Part shown: in pieces, positions 37,802-46,759 of the stretch
Position numbering within the stretch: the first letter of the stretch is position 1
Layout of the letters: each line of letters starts with the position of its first letter
Source of the DNA: UBA7672 sp963784415
GTDB lineage: Bacteria; Pseudomonadota; Alphaproteobacteria; Caulobacterales; Hyphomonadaceae
Assembly (NCBI GenBank): GCA_963784415.1
Contig: CAWARK010000017.1
Coordinates: 228,215 to 292,214 of the forward strand
Direction: 5' to 3'
DNA: 64,000 nucleotides
Notes under the pieces: model-generated
The model's database searches: none
What the model was told of the DNA's origin: nothing
The model's input: only the letters and a program-made list of their open reading frames with translations
Program-made: the position numbers and the translations under genes

Positions 37802-39757
37802 CTATTTTCCGATGTACGTCTTCAGGAACTCGCCAAGCTTCGTCAGCATCAGGCGGCGGCTGTCATTGTCCACCAGGCTGTGGTCGTCGCCGTCGATGCG
37901 GACGAATTCGACCTGCTTGTTCGCGCGCTTCAGGGCGTCGTTCATGAGCTGGCTCTGCTGGACGGGCACAGTCGTATCCGCCACGCCGTGAACCAGCAGC
38001 ACCGGCGCCTTGAACCGGTCGGCGTGCAGGGCAGGCGAGACGGCGTTGATGGCCTCCCGGTCGTCGTTGGGATCGCCGATCAGGAACTGCCAATACACAA
38101 CCGAGGCATCGTCTTTCCCGCGCTCCCGGCGCTCGGTGAGCAGCATCTCGCGCAGGTCGGAGACGCCGGCGATGGCTGCAACACACTTGTACATGTCCGG
38201 CGTGCTGGCGCCGCCGGCCAGCGCGGCATAGCCGCCATAGCTCCAGCCTACGATGCACATCCGGTTCGGATCGGCCCAGCCCATGCTGGCCAGAGCGTTG
38301 GCGCCATCCGTGATGTCGTCCTGCATCTTGCGGCCCCATTCGCCGTGACCGGCCTGGGAGAACGTCTCACCAAAACCCGCAGATCCGCGGAAGTTGGGTT
38401 GCAGCACCGCGTAACCTTCATTGGCGAGAAACTGCGCCATCCAGTCGAAACCGACAGAGTCGTAAGACTCCGGTCCGCCGTGCGGCATCACGACCAGCGG
38501 CAGGTTCTTGCGCGCATCGGCCGCGACGCCGGTTGGCCAGGTGATCAGGGCCGGAATGGTAAGGCCGTCGCGCGCCTTGTACTCGACGGTCGTCACTTCG
38601 CCGACATCCTCCGGCTTGATGTCGGGCCGGGCGCTCGCCATGAGCATGAGAGACCGCGTAGCGCGATCATAAAGCAGATAGCGCTCTGCATCCTTGCCGC
38701 CATCAGCGAAGAACAACATTTTGGACCAGTCATCCGACCATGACGTCAGATAGACAGCGGAGCCGGCAAGGGCCTTCAGCACGCCGTTGACATCCGCCTC
38801 GATGCTCGCGTCCAGCATGTCGTAGCGTGGGAACATGCCCGAATAGCGGACGCCGTAAACGACACGATTCAAGTCTTCGATGACCTCGACCACTTCGGCG
38901 TCCGCGCGATCGAACACGGGACCTGTGATCGCGCCGTCCGTGACCGACATCGTGTAGAGCGACAGGAACTCGGTGTCTTTCGAGTCGACCGTGTAGATGG
39001 ATTTGCCGTCTTCCGAGAGCCCCATCACGCTGATTTCCGGCAAGGGCGTTTCCTTCCGGTAGATATCCTTCCAGTCGCCATTGGGCTGGTGCCCGCGCAA
39101 AATGTGCTGAGACGATTTCTCCGAGAAGTCTTCGCGCAGGATCACCCTGCCGGTCCTGTCGACCAGGTAGTCGACGGAGTTGGAATTTCCGCGACCGCCA
39201 TCGGCGCGTGCACCCTTGCCGCTTTCCAGCGGCACCTTCAGCAGATCGTAGCCCGGTTCCTCCGCGCCTGAACCCATGTAGGCCGGCATGAACACGTCCT
39301 TGCCGCCAGGCGCGACGCCGAGGATGTGACCGAGACCAGACTGGGCCGGGAATATGTTCTTCGTGCCGCGCAGAAGCTGCACACTCTGGCCGGTGGCAAG
39401 GTCGAACGAGAGCGCAGCGGAGAATTCGTATCGTCCGCGGAAACCAAATGTGCGCGTGTCTTTCGACGCGATCAGCACCACGTGATCATTCCCGACAAAG
39501 TGGAGATACCGCGCGCGCGCCGTGTCGATGCGGGTTAGGGGCGTTCTGGTCTTGGACGCCAGGTCGAAAATGACGAGGAGGTCGACGCCTTCCACCCGCT
39601 GGAGATAGGCGATCTTCTTGCCGTCCGGGGACAGTTCCATCGACCGGACGCGCGGAACGTCGCCGAAAGCCTCGAGCGGCGGCTTGGCCAGCGCGAGTGG
39701 CGGGCTGGCGGCCCAGAGCAGCATTGCGACAGCGACGATCGATTTCAGGCGCATCAT
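37802..39757 (-). CDS. S9 family prolyl oligopeptidase-like, copy 1
   Basis: 651 residues. Signal peptide MMRLKSIVAVAMLLWAA to about residue 24 (PLALA), then a beta-propeller domain and an alpha/beta hydrolase domain. The catalytic triad is Ser506 (GWSYGGYAALAGG), Asp594 (HGVADTTVP) and His626 (GDDHSL). It should be a periplasmic or secreted serine peptidase acting on peptides. The neighbouring gene upstream (39815-41770) is a paralogue of exactly the same length with the triad at the same positions, so this is a tandem duplication. The start is one of two adjacent ATGs after GGGGG. Confidence 0.9.
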   Translation of the reverse strand: MMRLKSIVAVAMLLWAASPPLALAKPPLEAFGDVPRVRSMELSPDGKKIAYLQRVEGVDLLVIFDLASKTRTPLTRIDTARARYLHFVGNDHVVLIASKDTRTFGFRGRYEFSAALSFDLATGQSVQLLRGTKNIFPAQSGLGHILGVAPGGKDVFMPAYMGSGAEEPGYDLLKVPLESGKGARADGGRGNSNSVDYLVDRTGRVILREDFSEKSSQHILRGHQPNGDWKDIYRKETPLPEISVMGLSEDGKSIYTVDSKDTEFLSLYTMSVTDGAITGPVFDRADAEVVEVIEDLNRVVYGVRYSGMFPRYDMLDASIEADVNGVLKALAGSAVYLTSWSDDWSKMLFFADGGKDAERYLLYDRATRSLMLMASARPDIKPEDVGEVTTVEYKARDGLTIPALITWPTGVAADARKNLPLVVMPHGGPESYDSVGFDWMAQFLANEGYAVLQPNFRGSAGFGETFSQAGHGEWGRKMQDDITDGANALASMGWADPNRMCIVGWSYGGYAALAGGASTPDMYKCVAAIAGVSDLREMLLTERRERGKDDASVVYWQFLIGDPNDDREAINAVSPALHADRFKAPVLLVHGVADTTVPVQQSQLMNDALKRANKQVEFVRIDGDDHSLVDNDSRRLMLTKLGEFLKTYIGK

Positions 39758-39814
39758 TCCCCCGGTTGATTTGCGAGCGTACCGCATTTAGGTCGCGGCA
39801 CGCCAACGCGTGTC

Positions 39815-41770
39815 CTATTTCCCGACATGCTTTTGCAGGAAGTCCCTGATCGCCGTGAGCGCCTTGTTGCGGCTTTCCGGAGCGACGAGGCCGTGGTCGT
39901 CCTTGCCGATGCGCAGGTATTCGACCGGCTTGCCTGCGGTTTTCAGCGCTTGCTCCATGATCTCGCTCTGGCGTTCGGGAACGGTGATGTCGTTGCCGCC
40001 GTGAATTAGCAGAACCGGCGCCTTGAACTTGTCTGCCTGACGCGAAGGCGAGACGGCGTCGATTGCCTCGCCATCGCGGTCGGGATCGCCGATGACGCTG
40101 GTCCAGTAATTGTACGCGGGCGAGTCCGCGCCGCGCTCGCGCTTTTCCCAACCGAGCATGCTTTTGAGATCCGACACGCCGGCGATGGCGACGACGCACT
40201 TGTAGAGATCAGGCGTCAGCGCCCCGCCTGCGAGCGCCGCGTAGCCGCCATAGCTCCAGCCGACGATGCAGGTGCGGTTGGGGTCGGCCCAGCCCATCGT
40301 CATCAGCGCCTTGGCGCCGTCGGTGACGTCGTCCTGCATCTTGCGGCCCCACTCGCCATAACCGGCCTGCGCGAACTTTGCGCCAAATCCTCCGGAGCCA
40401 CGGAAGTTGGGCTGGAGGACGACATAACCTTCATTGGCGAGAAACTGAGCCAGCCAGTCAAAGCCCACGGAGTCGTATGACTCCGGGCCGCCATGCGGCA
40501 TCACGATCATGGGCAGGTTCTTGCGGGCGTCGGCTGCGACGCCGGTCGGCCATGTGATGAGGGCGGAGATCGGCAGGCCGTCGCGGGCCTTGTATTCGAT
40601 CGAGATGACTTCACCGATTTCGCCCGGCTGTATGTCCGGGCGCGAGTTCGAGATCGTCGAGAGCTTTTTCGCCGCGCGGTCGAACAGCAGATAGCGAGGC
40701 GGCTGCACGCCGCCCTCGGCGTACAGCAGCAGTTTCGACAAGTCGCTCGACCAGGACGCCAGCGTGACCGAAGCATCCGGCAGCGCTGCGATCGCACCTT
40801 TCAGGTCGCGATTGATGGCCGGGTCGAAGAGTTCGTAACTGGGATAAAGCCCCGAATACGAGACGCCGATGACGACCTTGTTCTCGTCGCGGATGATGCC
40901 TTCGATCTCTGCATTGTCGCGTGCGTGCAGCGGGCCGGTGAGCGCACCGTCGGCCAGCGAGATTTCGTACATTTCGCCGAAGTCGGAGTTGCCGTCCTTG
41001 ATGGCGACCAGCGCGCCATCGTGTTCTGCAAATCCGGCGATCCTGAAAGTCGGGTCCTTGGTCGTCTCGCTGTAGATCACGCGGGCCGCGCCGTTTGCAT
41101 CGATCGCCCGGACTTCATAAACGCCACGCGCGCTGCTGAAGTCAACGCGCGCCACGGCGTTGGCCTTGTTGTCCATGATCCAGTTGACGGTCGTGCCCGT
41201 GCCGTCGCGGCCTGCCACGCGAATGCCCCGGCCCGTGTCGAGATTGACCTTGACGAGATCGAGCGACGGCTCGCTGCCGAGTTTCTCCATGTAGGCCGGC
41301 ATGTAAACGTACTGACCGCCGGGATCGATTCCGACGATGCGGCCCAGACCTGACTGGTAGGGGTACAGATCCAGCGACCTGATCAACAGCTGGACAATCT
41401 TCTTCGTGGTCAGGTTGTAGGCGAACGCTGCGGTGTCCTCGTACTTGTTCGTCGCGCCGAGGTTCGATGTGATCATCGACGCGTGCAGCAGGATGTAGTT
41501 GGACCCAACCCATCCCGTCGCGCCGGCTTTGACATCGGGGATACGGATCAAGGCTTCGTTCTTGCCCGTTTCGATGTCGTACTTGGCGAGGTAGTCCGCG
41601 CCGTTGACCCTGTTGATGTAGGCGATCGTTTTCCCGTCCGGGGAAATCGTCGCGGCGCGCACAGGCGGCGCATCGCCAAAGGCTTCCAGCGGCGGTTTGG
41701 CCAGCGCGGATGGCGCGCTGGCGGCCCACAACAGCGTTGCTGCGGCGACGATCAGGATCAGGCGCATCAT
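39815..41770 (-). CDS. S9 family prolyl oligopeptidase-like, copy 2
   Basis: 651 residues, same layout as copy 1: signal peptide (LILIVAAATLLWAASAPSALA), propeller, and hydrolase domain with Ser506 (GWSYGGYAALAGG), Asp594 (GGNDITVP) and His626 (KDDHGL). The leader sequence upstream of the ATG pair also resembles that of copy 1 (CCCCGG then TGATTTGCGAG on the plus strand). The two copies differ widely in the propeller, so the duplication is not recent or selection has diversified the substrate-gating part. Both are probably transcribed from their own promoters, as 57 bases separate them. Confidence 0.9.
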   Translation of the reverse strand: MMRLILIVAAATLLWAASAPSALAKPPLEAFGDAPPVRAATISPDGKTIAYINRVNGADYLAKYDIETGKNEALIRIPDVKAGATGWVGSNYILLHASMITSNLGATNKYEDTAAFAYNLTTKKIVQLLIRSLDLYPYQSGLGRIVGIDPGGQYVYMPAYMEKLGSEPSLDLVKVNLDTGRGIRVAGRDGTGTTVNWIMDNKANAVARVDFSSARGVYEVRAIDANGAARVIYSETTKDPTFRIAGFAEHDGALVAIKDGNSDFGEMYEISLADGALTGPLHARDNAEIEGIIRDENKVVIGVSYSGLYPSYELFDPAINRDLKGAIAALPDASVTLASWSSDLSKLLLYAEGGVQPPRYLLFDRAAKKLSTISNSRPDIQPGEIGEVISIEYKARDGLPISALITWPTGVAADARKNLPMIVMPHGGPESYDSVGFDWLAQFLANEGYVVLQPNFRGSGGFGAKFAQAGYGEWGRKMQDDVTDGAKALMTMGWADPNRTCIVGWSYGGYAALAGGALTPDLYKCVVAIAGVSDLKSMLGWEKRERGADSPAYNYWTSVIGDPDRDGEAIDAVSPSRQADKFKAPVLLIHGGNDITVPERQSEIMEQALKTAGKPVEYLRIGKDDHGLVAPESRNKALTAIRDFLQKHVGK

Positions 41771-41894
41771 TCCCCCCGGCTGATTTGCGAGTCTACCGTA
41801 CTCAGGTCGTGGCTGCTGGAAAGCCCCACTTAGCAGATTGACGGGCCGAAACGATCGGCGTGATTGTCGGGAGCGAGAACCGGGAGTGTTCACA

Positions 41895-42413
41895 ATGCTG
41901 ATACGTCTGGCCGGCGTGGCTCTGGCAGTGCTTTTTTCGACCAGCGCCGCGCGGGCGGATGTTACCGCCAAGGCGCCGGATGGCTTTGTCATCCATATTG
42001 CGACTGTTGTGAAACTGAACCGCGATGACGCGTGGGCGCGGCTGGTGGATATTGGTTCCTGGTGGAACAGCGCCCACACCTATTCCGGCGATGCGAAATC
42101 GCTGAATCTCAATGCGGAAGCGGGCGGGTGCTGGTGCGAGACCTGGAGTGGCGGAGAAGTGGAGCATGGCCGGGTGGTCGCCGTGATGCCGCGTAGCCTG
42201 CTGCGGGTCAGCGCGGCGCTGGGGCCGTTGCAGGACATGGGCGTCAGCGCGGCTCTGACCTTTCAGCTCGCGGATGGCGCGGAGGCGGGGACGACGAAAC
42301 TGACGGTCGACTACAAGGTCAACGGATCGAGCGTTTCTGGTCTCGACAAAGTCGCTGCAGCTGTTGACGGCGTACTGAGCGAGCAGGTGGCGCGTTTGGC
42401 CGCCGGCAAATAG
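41895..42413 (+). CDS. Secreted SRPBCC-like protein
   Basis: 172 residues with a signal peptide (cleavage near ARA-DVTA, residue 21). The mature part reads like a START/polyketide-cyclase (SRPBCC) helix-grip fold: VVKLNRDDAWARLVDIGSWW near the N-terminus and a C-terminal helix. A ligand-binding role in the periplasm is plausible. No catalytic motif is seen. The start at 41895 (MLIRLAGVAL) avoids 19 odd upstream residues. Confidence 0.75.
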   Translation: MLIRLAGVALAVLFSTSAARADVTAKAPDGFVIHIATVVKLNRDDAWARLVDIGSWWNSAHTYSGDAKSLNLNAEAGGCWCETWSGGEVEHGRVVAVMPRSLLRVSAALGPLQDMGVSAALTFQLADGAEAGTTKLTVDYKVNGSSVSGLDKVAAAVDGVLSEQVARLAAGK

Positions 42414-42422
42414 CGCAAACAA

Positions 42423-42448
42423 AAAGGGCGCTCCGGAGAGCGCCCTTT
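42423..42448. terminator. Bidirectional terminator
   Basis: A perfect 11-base stem (AAAGGGCGCTC with GAGCGCCCTTT, loop CGGA), with A-run on the left and T-run on the right, between two convergent genes. It should stop transcription from both directions. Confidence 0.9.
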
Positions 42449-42470
42449 CCGTATTCGATACGTAATCGGA

Positions 42471-43124
42471 TCAGCCCGTAACCGGACGCAGCGTGACGAC
42501 GACGCGGCGGTTCTGCGAACGCTTGGCTTCCGTGTCATCCGGGAAGACGATCGGCTGGGTTTCGCCGAGACCACCGGTTGCGATACGCTGGGCGATAACG
42601 CCTCGACCCTGCAGATACGTGCCGACCGATTGGGCGCGTGCGTAGGACAGGTTGAGGTTGGCTTGCGCTTCACCTTCCGTCGACGCGTGACCGATGATGT
42701 CGATCGTTGTCTTCGGATAGAGGTTGAGCGACTCGGCAACCTTGTCGAGCACAGGCGTGAACGACGCATCGAGCGAGGCAGAGCCTTTCGAGAAGGTCAC
42801 GTCAGACGGCATGACGAGGTTGATGCTGCCATCGGGCATGCGCTGAATGCCGATGCCGCTAGCGGCGACCTTGCGGCGCATATCTTCTTCCTGGCCGTCC
42901 ATGTAGCGGCCGATCGCAGCGCCGGTGAGCGCGCCAACCGCGGCGCCAACAGCAACGTTGCGTCCGTCCTTGCCGCCGGCGAACACGCCGCCGATGCCGC
43001 CAACAACAGCTCCGATGCCGGCGCCGGTCGCGGTCCTGCCCCAGATGGATTCGCCCGTGACCGGATCAGTCGCGCAAGCCGTCAACGACAGCGCCGTAAG
43101 CGCAATCAGAAAAGTCCGTTTCAT
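42471..43124 (-). CDS. OmpA-family lipoprotein with glycine zipper
   Basis: 217 residues. Lipobox LSLTAC (Cys17). A glycine-zipper stretch (GAGIGAVVGGIGGVFAGG and AVGAAVGALTGAAIGRYM) is followed by the OmpA C-terminal peptidoglycan-binding domain (TTIDIIGHASTEGEAQANLN, QSVGTYLQGRGV, SQNRRVVVTLRP). This is the YiaD type. It likely tethers the outer membrane to peptidoglycan. The start at 43124 follows AGGGAGA. The open frame upstream to 43217 is not supported. Confidence 0.9.
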   Translation of the reverse strand: MKRTFLIALTALSLTACATDPVTGESIWGRTATGAGIGAVVGGIGGVFAGGKDGRNVAVGAAVGALTGAAIGRYMDGQEEDMRRKVAASGIGIQRMPDGSINLVMPSDVTFSKGSASLDASFTPVLDKVAESLNLYPKTTIDIIGHASTEGEAQANLNLSYARAQSVGTYLQGRGVIAQRIATGGLGETQPIVFPDDTEAKRSQNRRVVVTLRPVTG

Positions 43125-43510
43125 CGATATCTCCCTTAACGTCCGAATCGACACCCACGTCCATTCGCGCCGATGTAACTCGGCGACCATATGGGCACAA
43201 ACGCGGTCACAATGCATCGGTTGCGCCTTTGTTGGTTCATGACGAATTCATCACGACACGCGGCAAGGGCGGGCCGGCGTGTGATTTCATCCACAGGGCG
43301 AATGCTACTGGAGGGGCTGCGGCTTTGCAGCCACGGGCGGGTCCGGGTGAAAGATGATCGAAATCAGCCCGGTACGTCTCCAACTTCGCGTAACCGCGTG
43401 ATGCTGATCACAGTTTCTGAGGGCTCCCCACGGTAAAGGGAAGTGCTAGTCTCTTGAGTCTGGTCGCCATCCTTCGGGGTCACGCGGGACGGCAGGTAGC
43501 GAGGGTTCAC
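43125..43510. other. Divergent intergenic region
   Basis: 386 bases between the OmpA-type gene and the lipoprotein gene at 43511. It should hold both promoters. I see no RNA gene or clear repeat. An 81-residue open frame on the plus strand (43191-43436) has no ribosome site or family pattern and is left out. Confidence 0.5.
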
Positions 43511-44398
43511 GTGAAGCCGAGACTTTCCGGCCGAAGGATCGCATTGAGCATCGGTCCGGCTATCGCCGCCATGCTCGTGGCCGGTTTCGTCCTCACCGGG
43601 TGCGGGGACAATGCGGGCCAAGCCGCCCCTGGCGACCCGCAAAACGCTGGATCGGGCATCGGGCCGAGCGGGTCTTCGACCGCGACGGGCGATAGCGAGA
43701 CCGTCGGCGGACTGACCGCGGTGTCTGCGACGGGACCTCTCGACACCACCACCTGGGTTTTGCCGCCGCCATTCTCGGCCGCCGGCGACGAGCCCTTCTG
43801 GCGCATGGAGATCGTGGACGGCTGGTTTTCGTTCAAGCGGTCCGGCCTGCGCGCGATCGAAGAGCCGCTGGTGCAGCCGCGCAAGGAAAACGGCGCCGAC
43901 ATTTTCGATACGGGATCGCTGAAGGTCGTGATCCTCCGCGAGGCTTGCGAGACCGAGCAAGGCGGCAAGGGCGAGTTCTCCGCGAAGGTCACGTTCGATG
44001 GACTCGATTTCGATGGCTGCGCGTTTGGCGGCCAGAGCAGCAATGCGGCCTCAGCTGAAGCGGCGACGGTTGCGGAATCCCTGACGCCGATCGATGCGTG
44101 TCTTGCCAAGCTTGGGCAGCCCGCCATCGCCACCGCGATCTATCCGCGTCAGGATGGCGAGCAGACGGCGGTCGCCATGCGGGCCAAGTCGGGCGCGTTC
44201 TACGAGTGCGTCACCGAGCAGGAAGGCACGTCGGTCGTATCGCTCGATGCGCTTGACCAGGGCGGTCAGCCGTCATGGATGAACCGGATGCGGTTCCTGC
44301 GCGACGGCGTCAAAGCGGCTGCCTGCACGGACGCGGAAGATGTGCGGGTTGGCGACAAGGTGGTTGGGCGGCTGCTCGGCAAGTCCTGCAAGTTCTGA
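43511..44398 (+). CDS. Lipoprotein with COG3650-like domain
   Basis: 295 residues from a GTG start at 43511 preceded by GAGGG. Signal peptide with lipobox VLTGC (Cys31), then a Gly/Ser/Thr-rich linker to about 70. A domain follows with GDEPFWRMEIVDGWFSFKRSG, typical of COG3650 proteins (uncharacterised, sometimes next to HslJ/META domains). Paired cysteines (REACE, DGCAFGG, DACLAK, YECV, AAACTD) suggest disulfides. It probably faces the periplasm. Function unknown. Confidence 0.72.
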   Translation: MKPRLSGRRIALSIGPAIAAMLVAGFVLTGCGDNAGQAAPGDPQNAGSGIGPSGSSTATGDSETVGGLTAVSATGPLDTTTWVLPPPFSAAGDEPFWRMEIVDGWFSFKRSGLRAIEEPLVQPRKENGADIFDTGSLKVVILREACETEQGGKGEFSAKVTFDGLDFDGCAFGGQSSNAASAEAATVAESLTPIDACLAKLGQPAIATAIYPRQDGEQTAVAMRAKSGAFYECVTEQEGTSVVSLDALDQGGQPSWMNRMRFLRDGVKAAACTDAEDVRVGDKVVGRLLGKSCKF

Positions 44399-44405
44399 CG
44401 CAGAC

Positions 44406-44933
44406 TTATTTCCACGGCTTGTAGATATCCGGTCCCGTGGGTCGCATCACGGGCCGCGCAACGACGGGTGTCTGGATCGTGCGCGCGCTGATGCTGGTCA
44501 TCATTGGCAGCGGAGCTGGCGCCGGGATTTGGCGTTTCACGAAACTCTCGGTTTTGCCGAACGAGGCGAGCTTCGGCTTCGCCGGCGGGTTCAGCGGTGG
44601 GGTCGAAACTGCGGAGAGAGGCTTTGCCGACACCGGTTCGGCGCCTTGGGCGAAGCGGTGGGCGCGGTTGGCCATTTCGGAGACACGCGAGGCAAAGGTG
44701 CCTTCGCCATCGGGCCAGGCGATCGCGGCCAGCGCATCTGGTTCGGCGCGTTCCAGCACGCGGCCGTCGGCGCGAAGCAGGCTGACCATGGGCGGGGCGG
44801 GTTCGAGCTCGACCACGTAGCCTTCGGTCTCGAGGCGGGACGTGTCGCGATCGCCCATCCGCCAGGCGAGGGCGCCGGCGTCCGTGAGTTCGTACAGCTT
44901 GCGAATAAGCTGCTGGGTTGAAGCGTGCACCAT
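44406..44933 (-). CDS. Hypothetical protein, proline-rich C-terminus
   Basis: 175 residues starting MVHASTQQLIRKLYELTDAG. The first ~95 residues look like a small globular domain (TEGYVVELEPAPPMVSLLRA, DALAAIAWPDGEGTFASRVS). The remainder is Pro/Ala/Thr-rich and basic and ends GPDIYKPWK. No signal peptide or membrane helix. It is the next gene after vsr on the same strand, 50 bases away, but the link to the methyltransferase pair is unproven. No family recognised. Confidence 0.6.
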   Translation of the reverse strand: MVHASTQQLIRKLYELTDAGALAWRMGDRDTSRLETEGYVVELEPAPPMVSLLRADGRVLERAEPDALAAIAWPDGEGTFASRVSEMANRAHRFAQGAEPVSAKPLSAVSTPPLNPPAKPKLASFGKTESFVKRQIPAPAPLPMMTSISARTIQTPVVARPVMRPTGPDIYKPWK

Positions 44934-44983
44934 AGATCGAGCCCCCTGGCCGGATCGAAGCATGGGCGCCGGACTTGGCAGGG

Positions 44984-45406
44984 TCAAGCCTGTGGAGGCC
45001 TGCCAACGCGCCGGGCGAGCAAGCGGGACAGGGTTTTTGCGTCCTTCGTCTCGCATTCCCAGATCACGGCGGGTTTCCAGCCCTGTCTCCGGAGTGCAGC
45101 GAGCGTGACCCGGTCGCGGGCAATGTTGCGGCTGATCTTGGCGGTCCAGTAGGCGCGATTGGCCTGCGGCACGCGTGCGCCGCGTGGGCAATCGTGGCCG
45201 TGCCAGAAGCATCCGTGGACGAACAGGGCGACGCGGCGGGCGGGGAAGACGAGGTCTGGCTTGCCCGGCAGGTCGTCGCGGCCGAGGCGGAAACGCAGGC
45301 CGATTGCGTGGGCGGCGCGGCGGACTTTCAGCTCGGGTTCGGTGTCGCGCGATTTCACGGCGCGCATGACGGCCGAGCGTTTCGCGGGATCGTAGACGTC
45401 AGTCAT
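44984..45406 (-). CDS. vsr: Very short patch repair endonuclease
   Basis: 140 residues. It nicks at T:G mismatches that arise when 5-methylcytosine deaminates. The residues used by E. coli Vsr are present at matching positions: Asp51 (PGKPDLVF), His64, Trp68 and His69 (FVHGCFWHGH). The N-terminus MTDVYDPAKRSAVMRAVKSR is the usual start. It follows the C5-methyltransferase gene by 19 bases, the expected pairing. Confidence 0.95.
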   Translation of the reverse strand: MTDVYDPAKRSAVMRAVKSRDTEPELKVRRAAHAIGLRFRLGRDDLPGKPDLVFPARRVALFVHGCFWHGHDCPRGARVPQANRAYWTAKISRNIARDRVTLAALRRQGWKPAVIWECETKDAKTLSRLLARRVGRPPQA

Positions 45407-45425
45407 CTGTCGTTGCGGCTATACT

Positions 45426-46559
45426 TCAGGCCGCCGCTCGCGTCGCGCTGCCGGTGGCGAGCGGCGCGAGCAGGTGTTCGCCGAGCCAGCGGACGACGGG
45501 GACGGAGACGCCATCGCCTGCCACCTTCAGGCCGTTGGTTTCGGAGGCTGGCAAGCGATAGGCGTCGTCGAGGCCCATGAGGCGCGCGGCTTCGCGGGCG
45601 AGAACGGGGCGCAGGCGGGCGCGGCCATTTTCGGTGACAAGCAGCAGTTGTTTCGATGAGCCGCCGGATGGCGTGCGCAGGCAACCGGCCATGCCGTCGT
45701 AGCGAATCTCGGCGCGCTGGATGCGCGTCCCGTTCTCGATGCGGATGCGGCGGAAGACGGCGCCGGCCTGCCAGCGTGGATCGGCGAGTGCTGTCTCGAC
45801 ACGCTGGCGATGGAGCGGCGCCATTTGCGACATCAGTTTTTGTGTGTCGGCTTCAGAGCGCCAGACATTTTCCGGCGGGGCGCGATCGAGCAGCGAGGCG
45901 AGGTCGGCGTTGCGGCGTGTCGGGTGCGGAAGACGCCACCAGACCCAGGCCATGTGCGTGGTGTCGGAGAAATGTTCGACGGCGGCGCGCAGCGCTGGCG
46001 GGTGATAGAGCGGATCGGGTTCGTCGCTGACCAGCGCGGGATTGATCCGGCCTTTGTGGGCGATGATGAAAAGGCGCTGCCGGGATTGCGGCGAGAACAG
46101 CGCGGCGTCGATCAGCATGGCGCCGACGCGGTAGCCGGCGTCGGACAGTTCGTTGACCAGCGAGGCGAAGTCGCGGCCGCCATGCGAGGAGAGCAGGCCG
46201 GAGACGTTCTCGATCGCGAGCGTGCGCGGGGCGCGGTCGCCCAGCTTGCCGATGACATTCCAGAAGCCCCAGAAGGCGCCCGAGCGCGGGGCGTTGAGGC
46301 CGCGTCGTCCGCCTGCCAGCGATAGGTCCTGACAGGGGAAGCTGGCCCAGGCGAGGTCGGCGGTGGGGAGGGTGGCGGGGGTGATGTTCCAGACATCGCC
46401 CTGTTCGATGCGGGCTTCCGGATAGTTGGCCCGGTAGGCGTCGCACTTCATGCGGTCGAGATCGTTGGCGAAGGCGCAGTCGAAGCGGTTCGACAGGCCG
46501 GTGTGCGCCATGCCGCCGCCGGCGAAGAATTCGAGGAAGGAGGGGCGGCTCGTGGGCAT
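45426..46559 (-). CDS. DNA (cytosine-5) methyltransferase, Dcm-like
   Basis: 377 residues. Motif I EFFAGGGMAHTGL, catalytic motif IV with Cys76 (ASFPCQDLSLAGG), motif VI AIENVSGLL and motif VIII SPQSRQRLFI, in order. The target recognition region between VIII and X (about residues 185-285) is short. The recognition sequence cannot be inferred. No restriction endonuclease gene is adjacent, so it looks like an orphan methyltransferase protected by Vsr. The start at 46559 follows a palindrome-rich intergenic region. Confidence 0.93.
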   Translation of the reverse strand: MPTSRPSFLEFFAGGGMAHTGLSNRFDCAFANDLDRMKCDAYRANYPEARIEQGDVWNITPATLPTADLAWASFPCQDLSLAGGRRGLNAPRSGAFWGFWNVIGKLGDRAPRTLAIENVSGLLSSHGGRDFASLVNELSDAGYRVGAMLIDAALFSPQSRQRLFIIAHKGRINPALVSDEPDPLYHPPALRAAVEHFSDTTHMAWVWWRLPHPTRRNADLASLLDRAPPENVWRSEADTQKLMSQMAPLHRQRVETALADPRWQAGAVFRRIRIENGTRIQRAEIRYDGMAGCLRTPSGGSSKQLLLVTENGRARLRPVLAREAARLMGLDDAYRLPASETNGLKVAGDGVSVPVVRWLGEHLLAPLATGSATRAAA

Positions 46560-46676
46560 TGAGGGAATTGTGCCGTGATTCGGGTGGGAGCGGGCATGGG
46601 GATGCGGTCTCGCAGGTGGGACCCGCGAGGTGGGTTGGGGTTGATTTTGAGTGTGAGCGAACGCAGCGGCGGTCCG

Positions 46677-46759
46677 CGTGCGCGCGAGCGCACGCAGCCC
46701 CCTCCGTCACGCGACGAAGACGTCGCGCGCCACCTCCCCCGCCTTGCGGCGAGGGAGGA
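46677..46759. repeat. Cluster of intergenic hairpins
   Basis: Three hairpins in a row: CGTGCGC/GCGCACG (46677-46694), CGCGACG/CGTCGCG (46710-46727), and an imperfect stem around CCTCCCCCGC and GCGGCGAGGGAGG (46732-46759). The CCCCTCCGTCAC...CACCTCCCC layout is typical of dispersed palindromic repeats in alphaproteobacteria. Confidence 0.65.

Noticed and set aside
43191..43436. 81-residue open frame in the divergent gap
   Set aside because: No ribosome site, no family pattern, composition unlike a protein.
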